DNA from: Podospora pseudocomata
Taxonomy: Eukaryota > Ascomycota > Sordariomycetes > Sordariales > Podosporaceae
NCBI RefSeq assembly: GCF_035222375.1
Contig: NW_026946363.1
Coordinates: 2,356,001-2,420,000, forward strand
Direction: 5' to 3'
DNA length: 64,000 nt
Position 1 is the stretch's first letter. Every line of letters starts with the position of its first letter. A program made the translations under genes and the position numbers. The notes beneath the pieces are model-generated. The model saw only the letters and a program-made list of their open reading frames with translations. It was not told where the DNA came from and made no database searches. Shown here in pieces: positions 12,601 through 25,071 of the stretch.

Positions 12601-14681
12601 AAAATGCCCAACTTGCAGCTGGCTCTCCCAAAAGTTGAAACTTCCGAGGGATGATCACCAACTCAGGATTTGCACATTGATACAATGCCAAGGGCTGTAT
12701 ATAACGCTGGCATTTCTCACATGTCGAATTCTGCATCTGAGCCGCATGAGTGGGTTCGGTGGGATGGCAATCGTATTGTAGCATAGGTATCGGATATCCA
12801 TTCAAGGAAAAAAGGGGCACATCCCACGCTGTCGCTCGGTAACACGGGCGCCGTGTGTTCCTCTCTGGCTGGCCGCGTAGTTGTCTGAGGCGCAGCGAGT
12901 CCGTATTCTTTCCCCCATGGCGCCTGGAACGGGATGGGGTGAATAGCGGCCAGTCGTTGCCAGTCTGGAGATTGTGAGCGATGGCCGGCGATTGAGCTGT
13001 TGCAATTGAGTTGGAGATGATCTGTGACAGCACGACGCGCGGGGTTTGGGAGCGGATCATCCGGGTGACACACGAGTCTCCTGGTGTTCAGTGGATTGCG
13101 ACGGTGAAAAACGGGGTTGAAATGGTGAGCTTGCAGAATGCAGACAGCAACCGCAAGCGGCAAATCATAAGCTGGAAGAGACCCGAGAGAAACACCATTG
13201 CCCGCCCTTCCACGCGGCCATCCTCAGGTGCTTCTGGGGTCGAACTGCATTCGGAATTCAGCGAATCCATTCTTAAAGATATGGCCCTTCCCGCCACGCG
13301 ATTTTCATCCCTCCTTTCACATTATTTGGAAACCTTTGGGCAACCAGTCCAGGTTCTTATACCGTGGACTCCGTATTTACTTTCAAACCAGGCCGTTTCA
13401 TCCAAACACTCGTTTGTGCCTCCCGTCTTTTAGCATTGAGCATTGAACCGTTCGACTTCTCCGTCTCTCTCTCGTTGTCCGATATCTGTCCGATAGTCCA
13501 TATCGATATCTCAGCAAAACGAGTTCAGCCTCCTCAATTGCTCTTTTGCCCCGTCTAAGTTCACAAACCCTAGGACGGCCCAGCAAGAACAGGCTTGGCA
13601 CGAGCCACCTGGCACCTGAATCGGTACATTTTGCGCGTCAACGACTCCTGCATCGGTTTAGCGCCGATTCTTGTTGCTGCACTGTTCGACGCATGCAAGT
13701 CGAAAACTGGCACTGAAAGTGTCTAGTGCATTCTCCAAGGCTCGTATTTCAGCAGTTGTCCATTTGTCACCCACCCAGTCTCACGCGTCGAAAAGACTTG
13801 TCCAAAAAAAAAGATATACATAAAAGAAGAGAAGCCACAACGCACGTGGAACAATCACGAAGCGGCCCCCTGTTGCTTTTTTTTTTCTTTGAGAAGACAG
13901 AGCCAGAGCCACGCGAAGATCAAGCGCCATCCCAGTCTCTCTTGGATTGACGTCAGTCAGTGGAGCCCAGTGTCAAAACGCCATCCGCTCCGCTGTCACC
14001 TCTCGGCACCTAGCGCCATTTACTCCACCAAGAGAGCTCTTTCTGGGACCAAGGCCAGCAGCACAGCCCGATCGATTTTTCCCATTTGCTGCAAGAGGTC
14101 ACCTACAATTGGCAGGCGGGAGTCGGGTTGTTATCTTTGGAGTCGATTCATAAAAAGGGTGGCAGGGTCGTCAGAAGTTCCAATAGTTGTTTGCCCTTAC
14201 GCTTGGATATCCGGCCTTATCACTACTCCGTACAGTACCACTTACTTCCATTACTTTACCGCCCGCAACGCTACGCTACGCTGCCCACGCATTTCTCTAC
14301 TATTCCTTGTCAGACCGCCTGGCTGTTTGCTCCGTGAGGTTGGATTTGTTTGGACACCAGCATCCCACGCACAACACGGTTCCTTGATTTCAGCAGGAAC
14401 CTGCGACAGGTTTTTCGTGGGTCCGTCTCTCGGAAAAGCTCCTGCACAATCAGGCACCCCAGTCCCACGGCCCACTTCGGCGCGACAGGATCCATCAACA
14501 TCACCAGAGCTACGCCTGCCCCCAGCATCTTTTTGTCGTCCTTGACCTTGCGAACTGCGATCACGACCCTGTCACCTTGCGGGCCCGCTGCAGATCCTTC
14601 TCATTTCCCATCTTCTTTCCTCATCAGCACGTACCACAGCGAAGCAATAAAGTTATCGCACCCCCCGCAGCGCCCGACAAG

Positions 14682-16165
14682 ATGGCGACCGCAACATCCC
14701 AGAACAGGAACCTCCCCCCTGCGCCTGCTTATCAGTACCCTCAGGCCCCGCCGCAACAGCAGCAGCAACAGTATCCACAGTACCAGCAGTCATATCAGCA
14801 GTCTTACCAGCAGCGCCAGCAGCATCCTTCCCAACAACAACAACATCCGCTTCATTCGACTCAGCAGCGCCCTGCGAACCCAACCAGGAAATCTAGAAGC
14901 TTCAGTCTCAGGTCGGACAAATCCCAGGGTTCTAGCAGCAATCAGAAAGCCGACAAGGTCGACTTGCACGAGACCCCAGCCGAGAAGGAAGCCAAAAGAC
15001 TTCACAGCAAAGCCGATCCCACCCTCGCAATGCAAGAGGCGGAACCTGGTATGTTTTGGTGTCTCCCTTGAGATGAGGAACTTTTAAACTGACAGACTCA
15101 TGTAGCACAGGTTGCCGCAAACGAAGCATCGTCGCTCGCGCCTTTGAGGAGCATTCAACACAAGGATCTCTATGGCAACCCAATCGGTATGAGGCGCAAA
15201 CGTGGGGAATTGTGACACAAAGTACTAACCATAATTTCTGGCGCAGCCGAACCTGACCGCTCTAATCCCACCAGAAGCCGCTGGGAACGACCATTAGACA
15301 CGATTCGGAGTTTCGAGGCAGCAATTGATGGCGGATACAGCAACAGGAAGTCCATGATCCGGCCCGGTATGCACCCTGCACCCTTGGACATCTCGAGTGG
15401 CGGGATACTGACTAACGCATGCAATGCAGACCCGGATGCCAGAGCCAACCGACGAGCTAGCTATTATGGCAGTAAGTAATGCAATGCCGTGTAGGATTGA
15501 TTTGCATGAGGCTGACATGTGGACTCTCAGATGGCAATGGTGGTAGATTCTCGCACGACAGCTACTACGGCAGCCGGCCGCCATCCATGATGTACCATGA
15601 TCGTGTCGGTGGGAGCCAACAGGACCTCAGACAACATCACTACGACCAAGGGTACAGCGGTCACCCGGCAGCTGGACGGCAAAGGTGGAACCGAATGCAG
15701 TCCGACCCGCACGGTAACAGGCCGGGTCCCAATGAATATGTGCTCCCCAGCAACCATCGGTCCTATGAGACAGTTACAACGGCGTCAGGGAGTGGTACGT
15801 CAGGAGAGCCAGCCGGGTATCAGACGGACCCAACAAGCAGCGATAATAGCTCCATCGAGCGGGTTCAGTCGGCGCCGAAGAGGAAACCAGCACCGCAACA
15901 ACAGCAGATGAACGACTACGGCATTGGGTTCAGCAACAACTCGGTGTACCCGCCACCATCGTTTGCAGTGGGAGCTCAAAGCAGCAGTTCAAGCTCGGGA
16001 GATTTGCCCAACTTTCAGCAACAGGCACCCCCTCCAGCGGTTCCTCAGAAGGGTTCGACGTTGAGGAAAACCACGACTGCGTCGCCACCTCAGGTGCAGG
16101 ATAGACCCTCGCCACCGGAGAAGAGGAAGAGTTGGTTTTCGAGGAGGTTTAGCAAGAACAACTAA
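14682..16165 (+). CDS. DUF2406 family protein with glutamine-rich N-terminus
   Basis: Fungal protein of unknown molecular function. Exons: 14682-15048, 15106-15186, 15247-15366, 15430-15471, 15531-16165, giving 414 residues. The first 60 residues or so are Gln/Pro/Tyr-rich and low in complexity. The conserved core runs from about residue 115: TLAMQEAEP, LAPLRSIQHKDLYGNPI, PDRSNPTRSRWERPLDTIRS, FEAAIDGGYS. These are the diagnostic blocks of Pfam DUF2406, also present in yeast YMR295C. The C-terminal half is Ser/Gly/Gln-rich and ends in a basic tail (RKSWFSRRFSKNN) that could touch membranes, which is inference. The start at 14682 is the ATG that opens the Gln-rich segment; longer upstream frames are CT-rich leader. 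All internal introns are 55-65 nt. Confidence 0.85.
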
Positions 16166-17263
16166 GAGGGGTCGACATTTTTGACGATTGCTTTTTCCGA
16201 TGATATTTCGACAGTTTGTTTAAGTTGCCGCCGCCGATAATGTCGAGTTTTTTGATACCCGATGGTTCTTCTCACTCTCGCCTTTTAAAAAAACGTCTGG
16301 TATGGATGTGGGGCTTTGGTGGGGGTTTGCTACCGTTCAGATGTTTTTGTTGCATGGGGGCGTTGCGTTTTGTCAGGCTGTTGTGGACAGGCATATTGGC
16401 AGAGAGGAGAAAAATAAGGAGATTGGACATTTAGAAGATGTAGGATGTTCGACTAGTTGCGGATGGTTTGGCGTCTTGTCGTTTTTCTCAGCGAAATACT
16501 CGACTGGAGGTGGTTTTCTAGGACGGGATTGTGATTTTGATGATGAATGGGTTGGTTTGTGTTGAAGTACACGTATACGCACACGGTTGGGACGGGAAAG
16601 GGAAGGGAAAGGGAAAGGGAAAGGGAAAGGGAAAGGGAAAGGGAAGGGGAAGCACGTTAGGAAATGGGAATTACTACTACTGCTGCACAAGGGTTTTTTT
16701 CTGTCGAGTCCTTTGTTCTGATTTGGTACATGAAAGAAAGAAAAATAATGAGAGGGATTCTTTTTTTGGTTTTTAACATTTTGGTGTGTTCTTGCTGGTG
16801 TTTTCTTGTGTGTGTGTGTGTGGGTGTGATTTGGGGGGTTGAGAGATGAGATATGGTTGGATATATATGCTGGAAAGCGCAAGGAAAGGGGGAGGGGGAC
16901 TATTATGATCCAGTAGTAATGGTGAATTGAGGTGGTAAGACTCTCGGCAGAGATGGCTTTCTGTCGAAGTTGGTATCAACTTGTTGTGTCATGTGATTGA
17001 AACTAGAGACAAATATAGTTTACAGTTTGGACATTTGATCCCATGATTGATGCATTAATGCCACACGGGCTATCTAGTCCTCTCTGCCTCAATACTGGTA
17101 CTCAATAGCCACATCCATTCCATAACTTTGCCACTCAATCCCCTCTTAAAGACCATATCGTAGGTAGTAAGTAGCAGGAACCGTGTCCCATCTGTGTGTA
17201 TGGGGATAAAATATGGACAAGATAATTTTTAGTTGAGACGAGAAGAAATGAAAAAGACAGCGG
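16166..17263. other. Intergenic, convergent 3' ends of DUF2406 and VMA21 genes
   Basis: No supported gene. Contains a GGGAAA microsatellite, T-rich tracts and a GT-rich patch at 16808-16826. Confidence 0.6.
16594..16649 (+). repeat. (GGGAAA)n microsatellite
   Basis: About nine units of gggaaa/gggaa in a row on the + strand, 3' of the DUF2406 gene. Regular runs of three Gs could form a G-quadruplex, which is inference. Confidence 0.9.
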
Positions 17264-17839
17264 TCAACGATCCTTCTTCCCCTCTTGCTTTTGCTTCTTC
17301 TCCTCTTCTAGACGGTCGGACTGGTCCTCTGCCATGGCTACGAGGACGTAGCCTATGAGGACTACATTTGCCATTATGGCTGCGAGGCCGCCGGCGTAGG
17401 TTGAGTTGCCTGGGGGGAATTAGCCGTATGTTTAATGAATGTGTCATGGGAGAGAATACGAAAGGGCGTTGTGAGAATGGGTATGAACAAGGAAGATATG
17501 AGGGGATACGAAAGGGGATATGAGTCGTAAGATATGGGAGGCATGGGAGAGGGCACACAGAGGGTGGTGTAAGTGAGTGAGTGAGTGACAGAGCAAGGCT
17601 GAACAGAAGATTTACAAGCCGTGTTAGTTACCTTTGAACAGAGTGTTGACGGTGGCGAAGTAAGACCCGATAGGTACGACCATCATGGCGAGTGTGAAGG
17701 CGAGGAGCTTGAAGATGACGGCGGAGGGGACGGCGGGGGTGATGTTGGACTTTTGAGCTGGGGAGGAGGATGAGAGGGTGTTTGGGTCGGGCTGGTCGAG
17801 GAGGGTTTTTTCTTGGGAGATGATACGGCGGGTGGCCAT
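17264..17839 (-). CDS. vma21: Vacuolar ATPase assembly membrane protein Vma21
   Basis: Small ER membrane chaperone needed to assemble the V0 sector of the vacuolar H+-ATPase. Exons 17839-17632 and 17409-17264 join in phase to give 117 residues, within the usual range. After a polar N-terminus there are two membrane segments: [20 protein letters not shown] (about residues 38-57) and [19 protein letters not shown], split by a loop carrying the splice site. The C-terminus ends KKDR, a KKXX dilysine retrieval signal as in yeast Vma21. The 222-nt intron is long for this window. An upstream in-frame ATG at 17974 would add 45 residues without family support, so the start at 17839 is preferred. It diverges from the FUN30 gene. 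Confidence 0.92.
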
Positions 17840-18584
17840 TTTGGGCGATCTTTGAGATTTGGATTGTAGTATGTGATGATATGGTATGGTCAATGGTGAG
17901 GCTTGCTTGATGATGTTGGTTGTGAGTGTGAGAGAGGTACGTATTGGGTAGGTGAGTCCGTGCTTAATTGGCATGGGAACGTCGCTCGCAGCTCACGTGT
18001 CGACGTGCAGCAAGTACAGGCGCGTCCGGCCCACTGAAATTCCCGATTGACGCGCTCTCGTTTGCTTTTGCTGGCAGAGGTCTGTGGGGCCGGGTTTTTG
18101 ATGGTTGAATTCTGAGAAAGATAGGGCTGTTTCTTCTTGCCTTTCTCTCCCTCTCTTTTGTTCAAATTCTGGTTTCGACTCGAGTACTGCCCAATCGACC
18201 GGTTACCACACCCAAAGAGGAGGCAAAAGAAGGAGACATTGTGCCAATTGTTCGGCGTCTAATTTTAGCACAGTCTCTTCTTCTTGTTGACTTTTCATTG
18301 ACTTTGATAACGGGGCGGTATCGGTCTAACGGCAGAAATCCCAACAGTCGCTACTACGAATGATCTGAAATTTTCCAATTCAGGGGTGGGACATCATCAA
18401 GGACCCCGACTTTTCGTCCGACTTTCTCTTTCGGCGTCTTTGACTTCGGAGCACTTCACACGTTGCTCCGTTGTCTTCTTTGTTTTTTTTTTTTTGTTTC
18501 TTTTGAAAGATAACGATTGCTCTGGAGTTTACTCCACCTTTACCACCCACAGTCGAAACCCAACCAGTCGAGACACAACCAAAA
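17840..18584. promoter_or_regulatory. Divergent promoter region VMA21 / FUN30
   Basis: 745 bp between two start codons on opposite strands. It is pyrimidine-rich towards FUN30, with a T-run at 18482-18495. No specific site could be assigned. Confidence 0.5.
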
Positions 18585-21500
18585 ATGGAGTTTTCATCTT
18601 CACCGCCAACCACCACCCGACGCAGAGGTTTGGCATTCGACGATATCGAAGACGACGACATTGTGAGCGAGTCGCCCTATTTTACACAACCGACACAGAT
18701 CATGGACAAACCTTCCATACGCCCCATGTCTGTCGTACCTTCCTCGCCCCGATCAATCATTGAGGTTCCTGCCTCTTCTCCATTACGACCACAACCAGTT
18801 GCCCCGCGAATTGGCGGTCGATTGGCAAGCGCGATGGCTCCACCAGGCACCAGCTTCAAACCCCCAGCGAGTCGAACTGTGTCTACTGCTTCGAAGAAGC
18901 GAGATTTTGTACAGATATCAGACGGCGAGTTGGATGCGCCGATTTATGTCGGAGGAGACTCTTCCGACGAGGATGCCGAGCGAACACGGGGAGACATTCG
19001 ACCTTCGTCTTTCCAGCGAAAGGAGCCGAGTATCAGTGTATCGACGTCATCCACTTCACTAGCCTTGAAGGCGCAGGTAGCTGCCAAGTCGGTATGTTTA
19101 ACTTTTCGGTCTACAAGTCAAGTTACTAATACGGTGTGCGGGACAGAATCAAAATACACAAGAATCAAATGGCAGCACATCAAACCGCCACGGCCTACAA
19201 AAAGACTGGGCTTCGCTGTCTCCTTCGTCTCCCTCCTCGGATGAGAGTCTCGAGTCGCTCCGGAAACCGTCCCCACCTAAACAGCCTGCACGACGGAGGC
19301 TTGTGCAAGGTCGCCGCCCTGGCCGGCAAGCAAGTCCCGAAAGTTCTCCCGTCAAGCCGGTCGAGAAGCCAAGAAAACAAGCTAAGGTCATTGATCTTGT
19401 TAGCGACGATGACGATCGAGACGAGGACTTTGATAGTACAAAGGCCAAGGGGCGTCGATCTTCCCCGCAAGATGCCGAGGACGACGAAGATGAGGAGGCT
19501 TCAAGCGAGTTTGATGCCCGAGTCCTCCAGTATCTCAACACTTGCGACGTAGTGCAACTGGTCGCCATCGCTGGCGTCAAAGAAGACACTGCGAAAGTCA
19601 TGGTTTCCCACCAACCATTCAAGGACCTGGAGCATGCTCGCCGAGTCACCCTTGCTCACAAGAAAAAGGGCAAGAAATCTGCCAAACTCTCTGTGGGAGA
19701 TGACATTGTGTCAGCAGTCAAGTCTTACGCCAAGTCGTTGGATGCGATTGACTATGTTATCCAAGCCTGTGAGAAACAGGCCCGTGCAATTAAAGCATCG
19801 ACTAGTAAGTGGACGATGGATGAAACGGGCCAGATGAAAAACGATTCTCAGGCGGATGATGGAAAGCCCTTGACACCCATCAGCATGGAAGACCCAAAAT
19901 TGGTCGACCTGCCCCACCGCCAGCCCAAGTATATGGAGGGTCATTGTACCATGAAGCCCTTCCAACGGTATGGGCTAAACTGGATGCGTCTGTTGCACAA
20001 ATTGGACTGCGGTGGAATTTTGGCAGACGACATGGGCTTGGGAAAGACATGCCAAGTCATCTCACTCATGTGCTCCGTTGTCGAGGACTACGAGAAGGGG
20101 AAAATGAAAGGCGACCGGCCATGGCCCAACCTCATCTTCGTGCCGCCCTCGACTTTGGCCAACTGGGCTGCAGAGTTCAAAAGATTCGCCCCGGACATCA
20201 ATGTCATCACATACCAAGGCCCCCAAGCCACCCGTGATGACATTGCGGAGGAGATCCAAGATGATCCGGAAGCCTATCATGTTGTTCTAACGAGCTACTC
20301 GCAGCTCTCGCGGCCAGACGACATTTCCAATCTTCGACGCATCCAGCCAAAGATTGCCGTCTTTGACGAAGGTCACAAGATGAAGAATCCCAAGACGAAG
20401 CTCTACAGGGATCTGCTACGCATCACGGCCGACTGGCGGTTGATTCTGTCGGGCACGCCTGTTCAAAACAACCTCATGGAAATGATTGCCCTCCTGCGCT
20501 TTGTGGAACCTAAGCTGTTTTCAGAGCACTTTGAAACGCTGGAGGCGTTGTTCAGCCAAAAGTTCTCTCTGGCGGACGTCTCCAAGGGCGCAATCTTGGC
20601 CAGCGAGCGGGTACCCCGTGCCAGGACCATTCTCGAGCCATTTATCCTCCAACGCCGAAAGGAGCAGGTGCTCCAAGACATGCCCCAGAAGACGACAAGG
20701 GTCGAGTATTGCAAGATGGACAAGACACAGGCCAGTATCTATGAGGACTATGCGAGAAGATTTAGGAAGTCGGCAACATCTCAATCTTCTCAGACCGTCG
20801 TTGCGGAAAAGGGCAGGGACAATGATACCAACAACGTTTGGATCCAGTTGAGAAAGTCGGCTATCCATCCGCAGCTGTTCAGACGCTACTTCAAGGACAA
20901 GGATGTGGAGGAAATGGCCAAGGTGCTGATGAAGAGAATACCACAGTCGGAGCTCAAGCAGCCTAATCTCGGGCACCTGACGAATGAACTCAAGGCGCTG
21001 TCGGATTTTGAGCTTCATTTGTGGTGCAGAGATTACAAGTGCATCAGGTCGTTTGACTTGCCAGATGGGTCCTGGGGAGAGTGTGCCAAGGTGAAGAGCT
21101 TGTTGAAGTTGATTAGGGGGTATCAGAAGAACGGAGACCGGGCCTTGGTTTTCACGAGGTTTGCCAAGGTTATTGAGATTCTGGGAGAATGCCTGGCTAG
21201 TGAAGGGGTGGAGTACCTCAGTCTTCAAGGAAACACTGATGTCAGCGAGCGACAGGAACTGATCAACCAGTTCAACGCCGACCCGACGATCCCGGTGTTC
21301 CTGCTAACGACGGGATCGGGAGGTACCGGTATCAACCTGACGGCGGCCAACAAAGTCATCATTTTTGATCAGAGCGACAATCCGCAAGACGATATTCAGG
21401 CGGAGAATCGGGCGCATCGTTTGGGTCAGACGAGGCCGGTTGAGATTGTCAGGTTGATTAGCGAGGGGACGGTGGAGGAGCTGGTTTACAAGGCGTGCCA

Positions 21501-21645
21501 GAAGAAGCTGGAGCTCGCGAATAAGGTGACGGGCTGGAGCGCTGGACTGGATGCGGCGGCTGGATTGGAGATGACTTCTGGACAGATGGAGGCAGAGGTG
21601 AAGGAGATGATGAAGAAGGGGGGGACGCCCCCAAGTAGTGATTAG
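18585..21645 (+). CDS. fun30: SNF2-family chromatin remodeller, Fun30/Etl1 (SMARCAD1) type
   Basis: ATP-dependent nucleosome remodeller acting in heterochromatin silencing and DNA-end resection in yeast relatives. Exons 18585-19091 and 19147-21645 give 1001 residues. The acidic, Ser-rich N-terminal 280 residues carry a conserved helical block (about 265-315, VVQLVAIAGVKEDTAKVMV) typical of Fun30 proteins. The ATPase has motif I DMGLGKT (464-470), motif II DEGH (576-579), SGTPVQNN, and a helicase C-lobe with TGSGGTGINLT and motif VI QAENRAHRLGQ (920-930). The long second exon has no intron. Assignment to the Fun30 subgroup instead of Swr1/Ino80 rests on overall layout and length; the SNF2 class itself is certain. 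Confidence 0.9.
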
Positions 21646-22500
21646 GGGTGGGGGGTGTGGTATGGTCAGCATTAGCCTGGTGTTTTGTGATTCGATTAGA
21701 GGAATGGGACGGCTGCGTGTTTAGAGGGGGGTTTATACAGGTGGTTTTTGTCGTTGGTGTTCTGGCGATGATGGGGACAGAAAACAAAACATCGTCGTTA
21801 TGTGTGGGCATGGGAACGGTGGCATGTTGAGGTATTGTGCGAATAATGGGCTGTCATACATGGGGCGATTACAATAAAATATAGGTTATTTAGGGCCCGA
21901 ACCAATCAAGACATAGATTAATCAACTGATAGTTACACCATGACAACATCTTCATGTTTTGAGATCATGATTTGAGATGCAGATTCCTTCGGCTGCAGGA
22001 ACCGAGAACTGGTGATGGGGTGACCCTTGTACAAGACCAATCGGGAATCGGGAATCGGGATATGGGAATTTGGGGAAGCGGGGATAAGCGACAACTGCAA
22101 GCACTTGTGCGGAAAAGTGGGGGTTTGTGGCTTTCACATGCTTGATTCAACGTTGTCTGACAAGGGATGGGAAAATGTGATTGTGGGGATATTTGTTCCT
22201 GTTCGCCTCAGGGCGGCCGAGTTGGGTGACCGTCACGAGCTAGGTTTTCCGGCGTGGTTTCGGTTTTGGGAACTTGGTTTTTAGTTATTGACAGGTTAAC
22301 GCTCCTCCCTCGCCCTTTTTTTCCTTTTTTCTTTTTTCTTTTTTTTTTTTGTTTTTTCGTTTGTTATTTTGTTGGATTGGTGTTTTTTCCCCATGGTAAC
22401 TTGAACGCGCGCGTGCCACAAAAGACTGATTAATTACTCCGTGTATGGCGTAGGAAAGGGTTGTTGGGATTTGGGAGACTTCGCAAGAAAAAGAAGGGAA
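21646..22500. other. Intergenic between FUN30 and the patatin-fold gene
   Basis: No supported gene. Includes an imperfect cgggaat triplet repeat at 22042-22066 and a T-rich tract at 22315-22360 just upstream of the next gene. Confidence 0.6.
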
Positions 22501-24880
22501 ATGGCGTTTCAGTGGTTCGTCGGTTTGTTGGGGGCGGTGTACACCATTTTGTTGTCGTCTCTGTTTGGGACTGGGAGTGCCGATTCTGGTCCGGATGCGA
22601 GGATACGGTTTGAAGAGGTAGAGCAGCAGCAGCAGCCAACAGGCACGGCTGGTGGTGGTAAACGTCCCAACAACACCCGTCATCATCATCAACACCACGG
22701 AAGGGGGCCAAAGCTGTTTTTGTTGTCGGCGTGGGACATGCTGCTTGACGTGCTCTCTTTTTGGCGGCAGGTATGTCTCCCCCAACCCTCACCCTATCCG
22801 TTATTTTCAGATCTAACCAACTGTTGATGATGTATAGAAAATCATAACCCACTACACCAACCCCACCCCCCTTACCCTCTACCTCTCCGCCCTCCACTCC
22901 GCCAGAACGTTTGAACAGTGGGAGGAGGCGGCGCTCAATCTGGATACGTTGCTCGGGCTGGACCTCTGGAGGAACAACCCTGTCTCTTCGCACTACGACT
23001 TCAAGCTGATCAACGAGCGGCTGGTGAGTATTGAGATTGCGAGGGAGACGGGGGACGTGCACTCGCTGGTTAACCTGCTGAGGAGTGGCTTGGTGAGGAA
23101 CTTGGGGAATATCACCGCCACGAAGCTGTACAACCGGGCGTTTGCGGGGACAAAGTTTTTGATTGAGGAGTATGTTAGGGCTGTGGCGGAGGGGGTGGAG
23201 GATATTGGGAGCTTGCCTTCGCCGGGGGAGACGTCGGCGGTGGGGTATGTTGTTGATGGTGGTAGGGGGGTTCCAAGGGGTGGTGGTGTCGCGAGGCAGG
23301 GGCATCATGTTAGTTTTGAGGATAATAATGGGGAGAGTAGCACCGGTGGGGAGGGGAGCAGTAGCGGTAGGGAGAAGAGGCAGACGCTTAGTGTGATGAC
23401 GACAAGGGGGGAGAGTACTGCCGCCGGAGGGGGGAATGGGACGCCAAAGGTGGACTGGGGGGGTCTGAGTGTTGCTAGCCCCCCGGGCGGTAGTCATTTG
23501 CCTGAGGGGGGGAGGATGGTTGCTACCATGTCTACGCAGGCGAAGCTGGATTTTATACATGATACGAGACAGGCTTTTGGGAGGACGGCGTTGGTTTTGC
23601 AAGGGGGTGCGATTTTCGGTTTGTGTCACTTGGGGGTGGTGAAAGCTTTGTTTTTGAGGGGGCTGTTGCCGAGGATTATTGTGGGCACGGCGACAGGGGC
23701 GTTGATTGCTGCGTTGGTGGCGGTTCATTCCGAGGAGGAGCTGCCGAGGGTGCTGAAGGGGGATGGGATTGACCTGAGCGCGTTTGCGAAGCAGGGGCAG
23801 GATCCGGTCAAGCATAACAAGGGGTTGAGGGAGTCGATGTGGTCGAGGTGGGCTACGCTGGTGAGGAGGGTGCGGAGGTTTAGGAGGGAGGGCTATTTTC
23901 TGGATGTGAAGGTGTTGGAGGAGTGTATAAAGAGTAACATTGGGGATTTGACTTTTGAGGAGGCGTATCATCGGAGCAAGAGGGTGCTGAACATCACGGT
24001 TGCTACGGCTGGGCATGGGGGTGTGCCGACGTTGTTGAATTACTTGACGGCTCCTAACGTGGTATGTACTGCCCTTTTCACCCAAAGTCATGAGCATGGC
24101 TAACATCCACAGCTAATCTGGACCGCCGCCGTCGCCTCCAACGCCTCCACACCCACCTTCTACGGCCACCGTCAAACCAAGATCCTCTGCAAAGACTCCC
24201 AAGGCAACATCGTCCCCTGGAAGCCCGCCAACGAAGTCGACTTCAACCACTGGACCAACGCCTCCTACACCGAGCAAGAATCCCCCCTCCTCCGTATCGC
24301 CGAGCTCTTCAACGTGAACCACTTCATCGTCAGCCAAGCCCGCCCCTACCTCATCCCCTTCCTCCAAAGCGACATGCACGGCCCCTCCATGGTCGAAACC
24401 CGCAACAAGACCATGTCTGGCATGGCCTTCATCATGCGCATGGTCGGCCTCGAGCTCCGACACCGCCTCCGCCAGCTCGACACGCTCCAACTGCTCCCGG
24501 CGGGTATCCGTCGGTTCCTTGTGGACGAGCGGGTGCCGGGCGCGAGCATGATGCTTGTTCCCGAGGTGACGGCTGGTGACTTTGTTCGGCTGATGGAAAC
24601 CCCCACCAAGGAAACGCTGGAGTATTGGATCCTGAGGGGTGAGCGTAGTGTCTGGCCGGCTGTGGCGGCGCTCAAGATTCGCTGTGCGGTGGAGGAGGAG
24701 CTGGATAGGGCTTACCAGGTTGCCAGACGGCTCAAGGCTGGGGGGTTAAGGAGGAAGACGAGTCATATGCAGACGCCCATGTTGGGCAATTTGGAGAACC
24801 CGGAATTGGGGGTTGAGCAGGAGAGGAAGGAAAGGTTTAGGGCTCATAGCGCCAGTGCGAGAGGTTCACCTACTGCATGA
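22501..24880 (+). CDS. Patatin-like phospholipase-domain protein lacking the catalytic dyad
   Basis: Member of the fungal Tgl3/4/5-SDP1-like family of patatin-fold lipases. Exons 22501-22770, 22838-24061 and 24113-24880 give 753 residues. An N-terminal hydrophobic segment (about 5-25) may anchor it in a membrane. It is followed by the family's DUF3336-type region (from LYLSALHSARTFEQWEEAA) and the patatin core. The oxyanion loop GGAIFG is intact (346-351). The nucleophile elbow, normally GXSXG, reads G-T-A-T-G at 373-377 (codon GCG for Ala), and the usual DG[AGS] motif ahead of LLRIAELFNVNHFIVSQ reads N-A-S at 547-549. Both dyad residues are therefore absent, suggesting a non-catalytic or unusual enzyme, possibly shared by the whole subfamily. 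The fold call is strong; lipase activity is doubtful. Confidence 0.9.
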
Positions 24881-25071
24881 GAAAGTTCGTGGGAGTACTT
24901 GGGATAGGAGTTATCGAATGGGTTTTTTTCTTTTTTTTTCTTTTAGATGGCCAAGAGACGGGACGGCGGGGTACACCGTCAATGTGTTTTAACGCACAAA
25001 AGGTGTTTGTTGTCTTCATTACCGTTGTCGTCAACTAATACCATCAAGCTCCCCTGGTGTAGGGACTTATT

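Larger units (their letters stand above)
8857..14681. other. Gene-poor stretch of 5.8 kb
   Basis: No protein-coding gene could be supported. The content is two short tandem repeats (9414-9485 and 9607-9675), short palindromes of the TAGGTACCTA type near 9942, G-rich DNA at 10140-10230, and a pyrimidine-rich 13.7-14.7 kb section likely to be the leader and promoter of the DUF2406 gene. A non-coding transcript is possible but cannot be shown from sequence. Confidence 0.5.

Noticed and set aside
12289-13163. Several overlapping minus-strand frames with some protein-like stretches
   Set aside because: Frames compete without conserved blocks, and no intron set links them into one product.
22430-24106. 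558-codon open frame on the minus strand
   Set aside because: Antisense shadow of the patatin-fold gene. It stays open because the sense codons are strongly G-ending, and its His/Pro/Arg-rich product has no domain.
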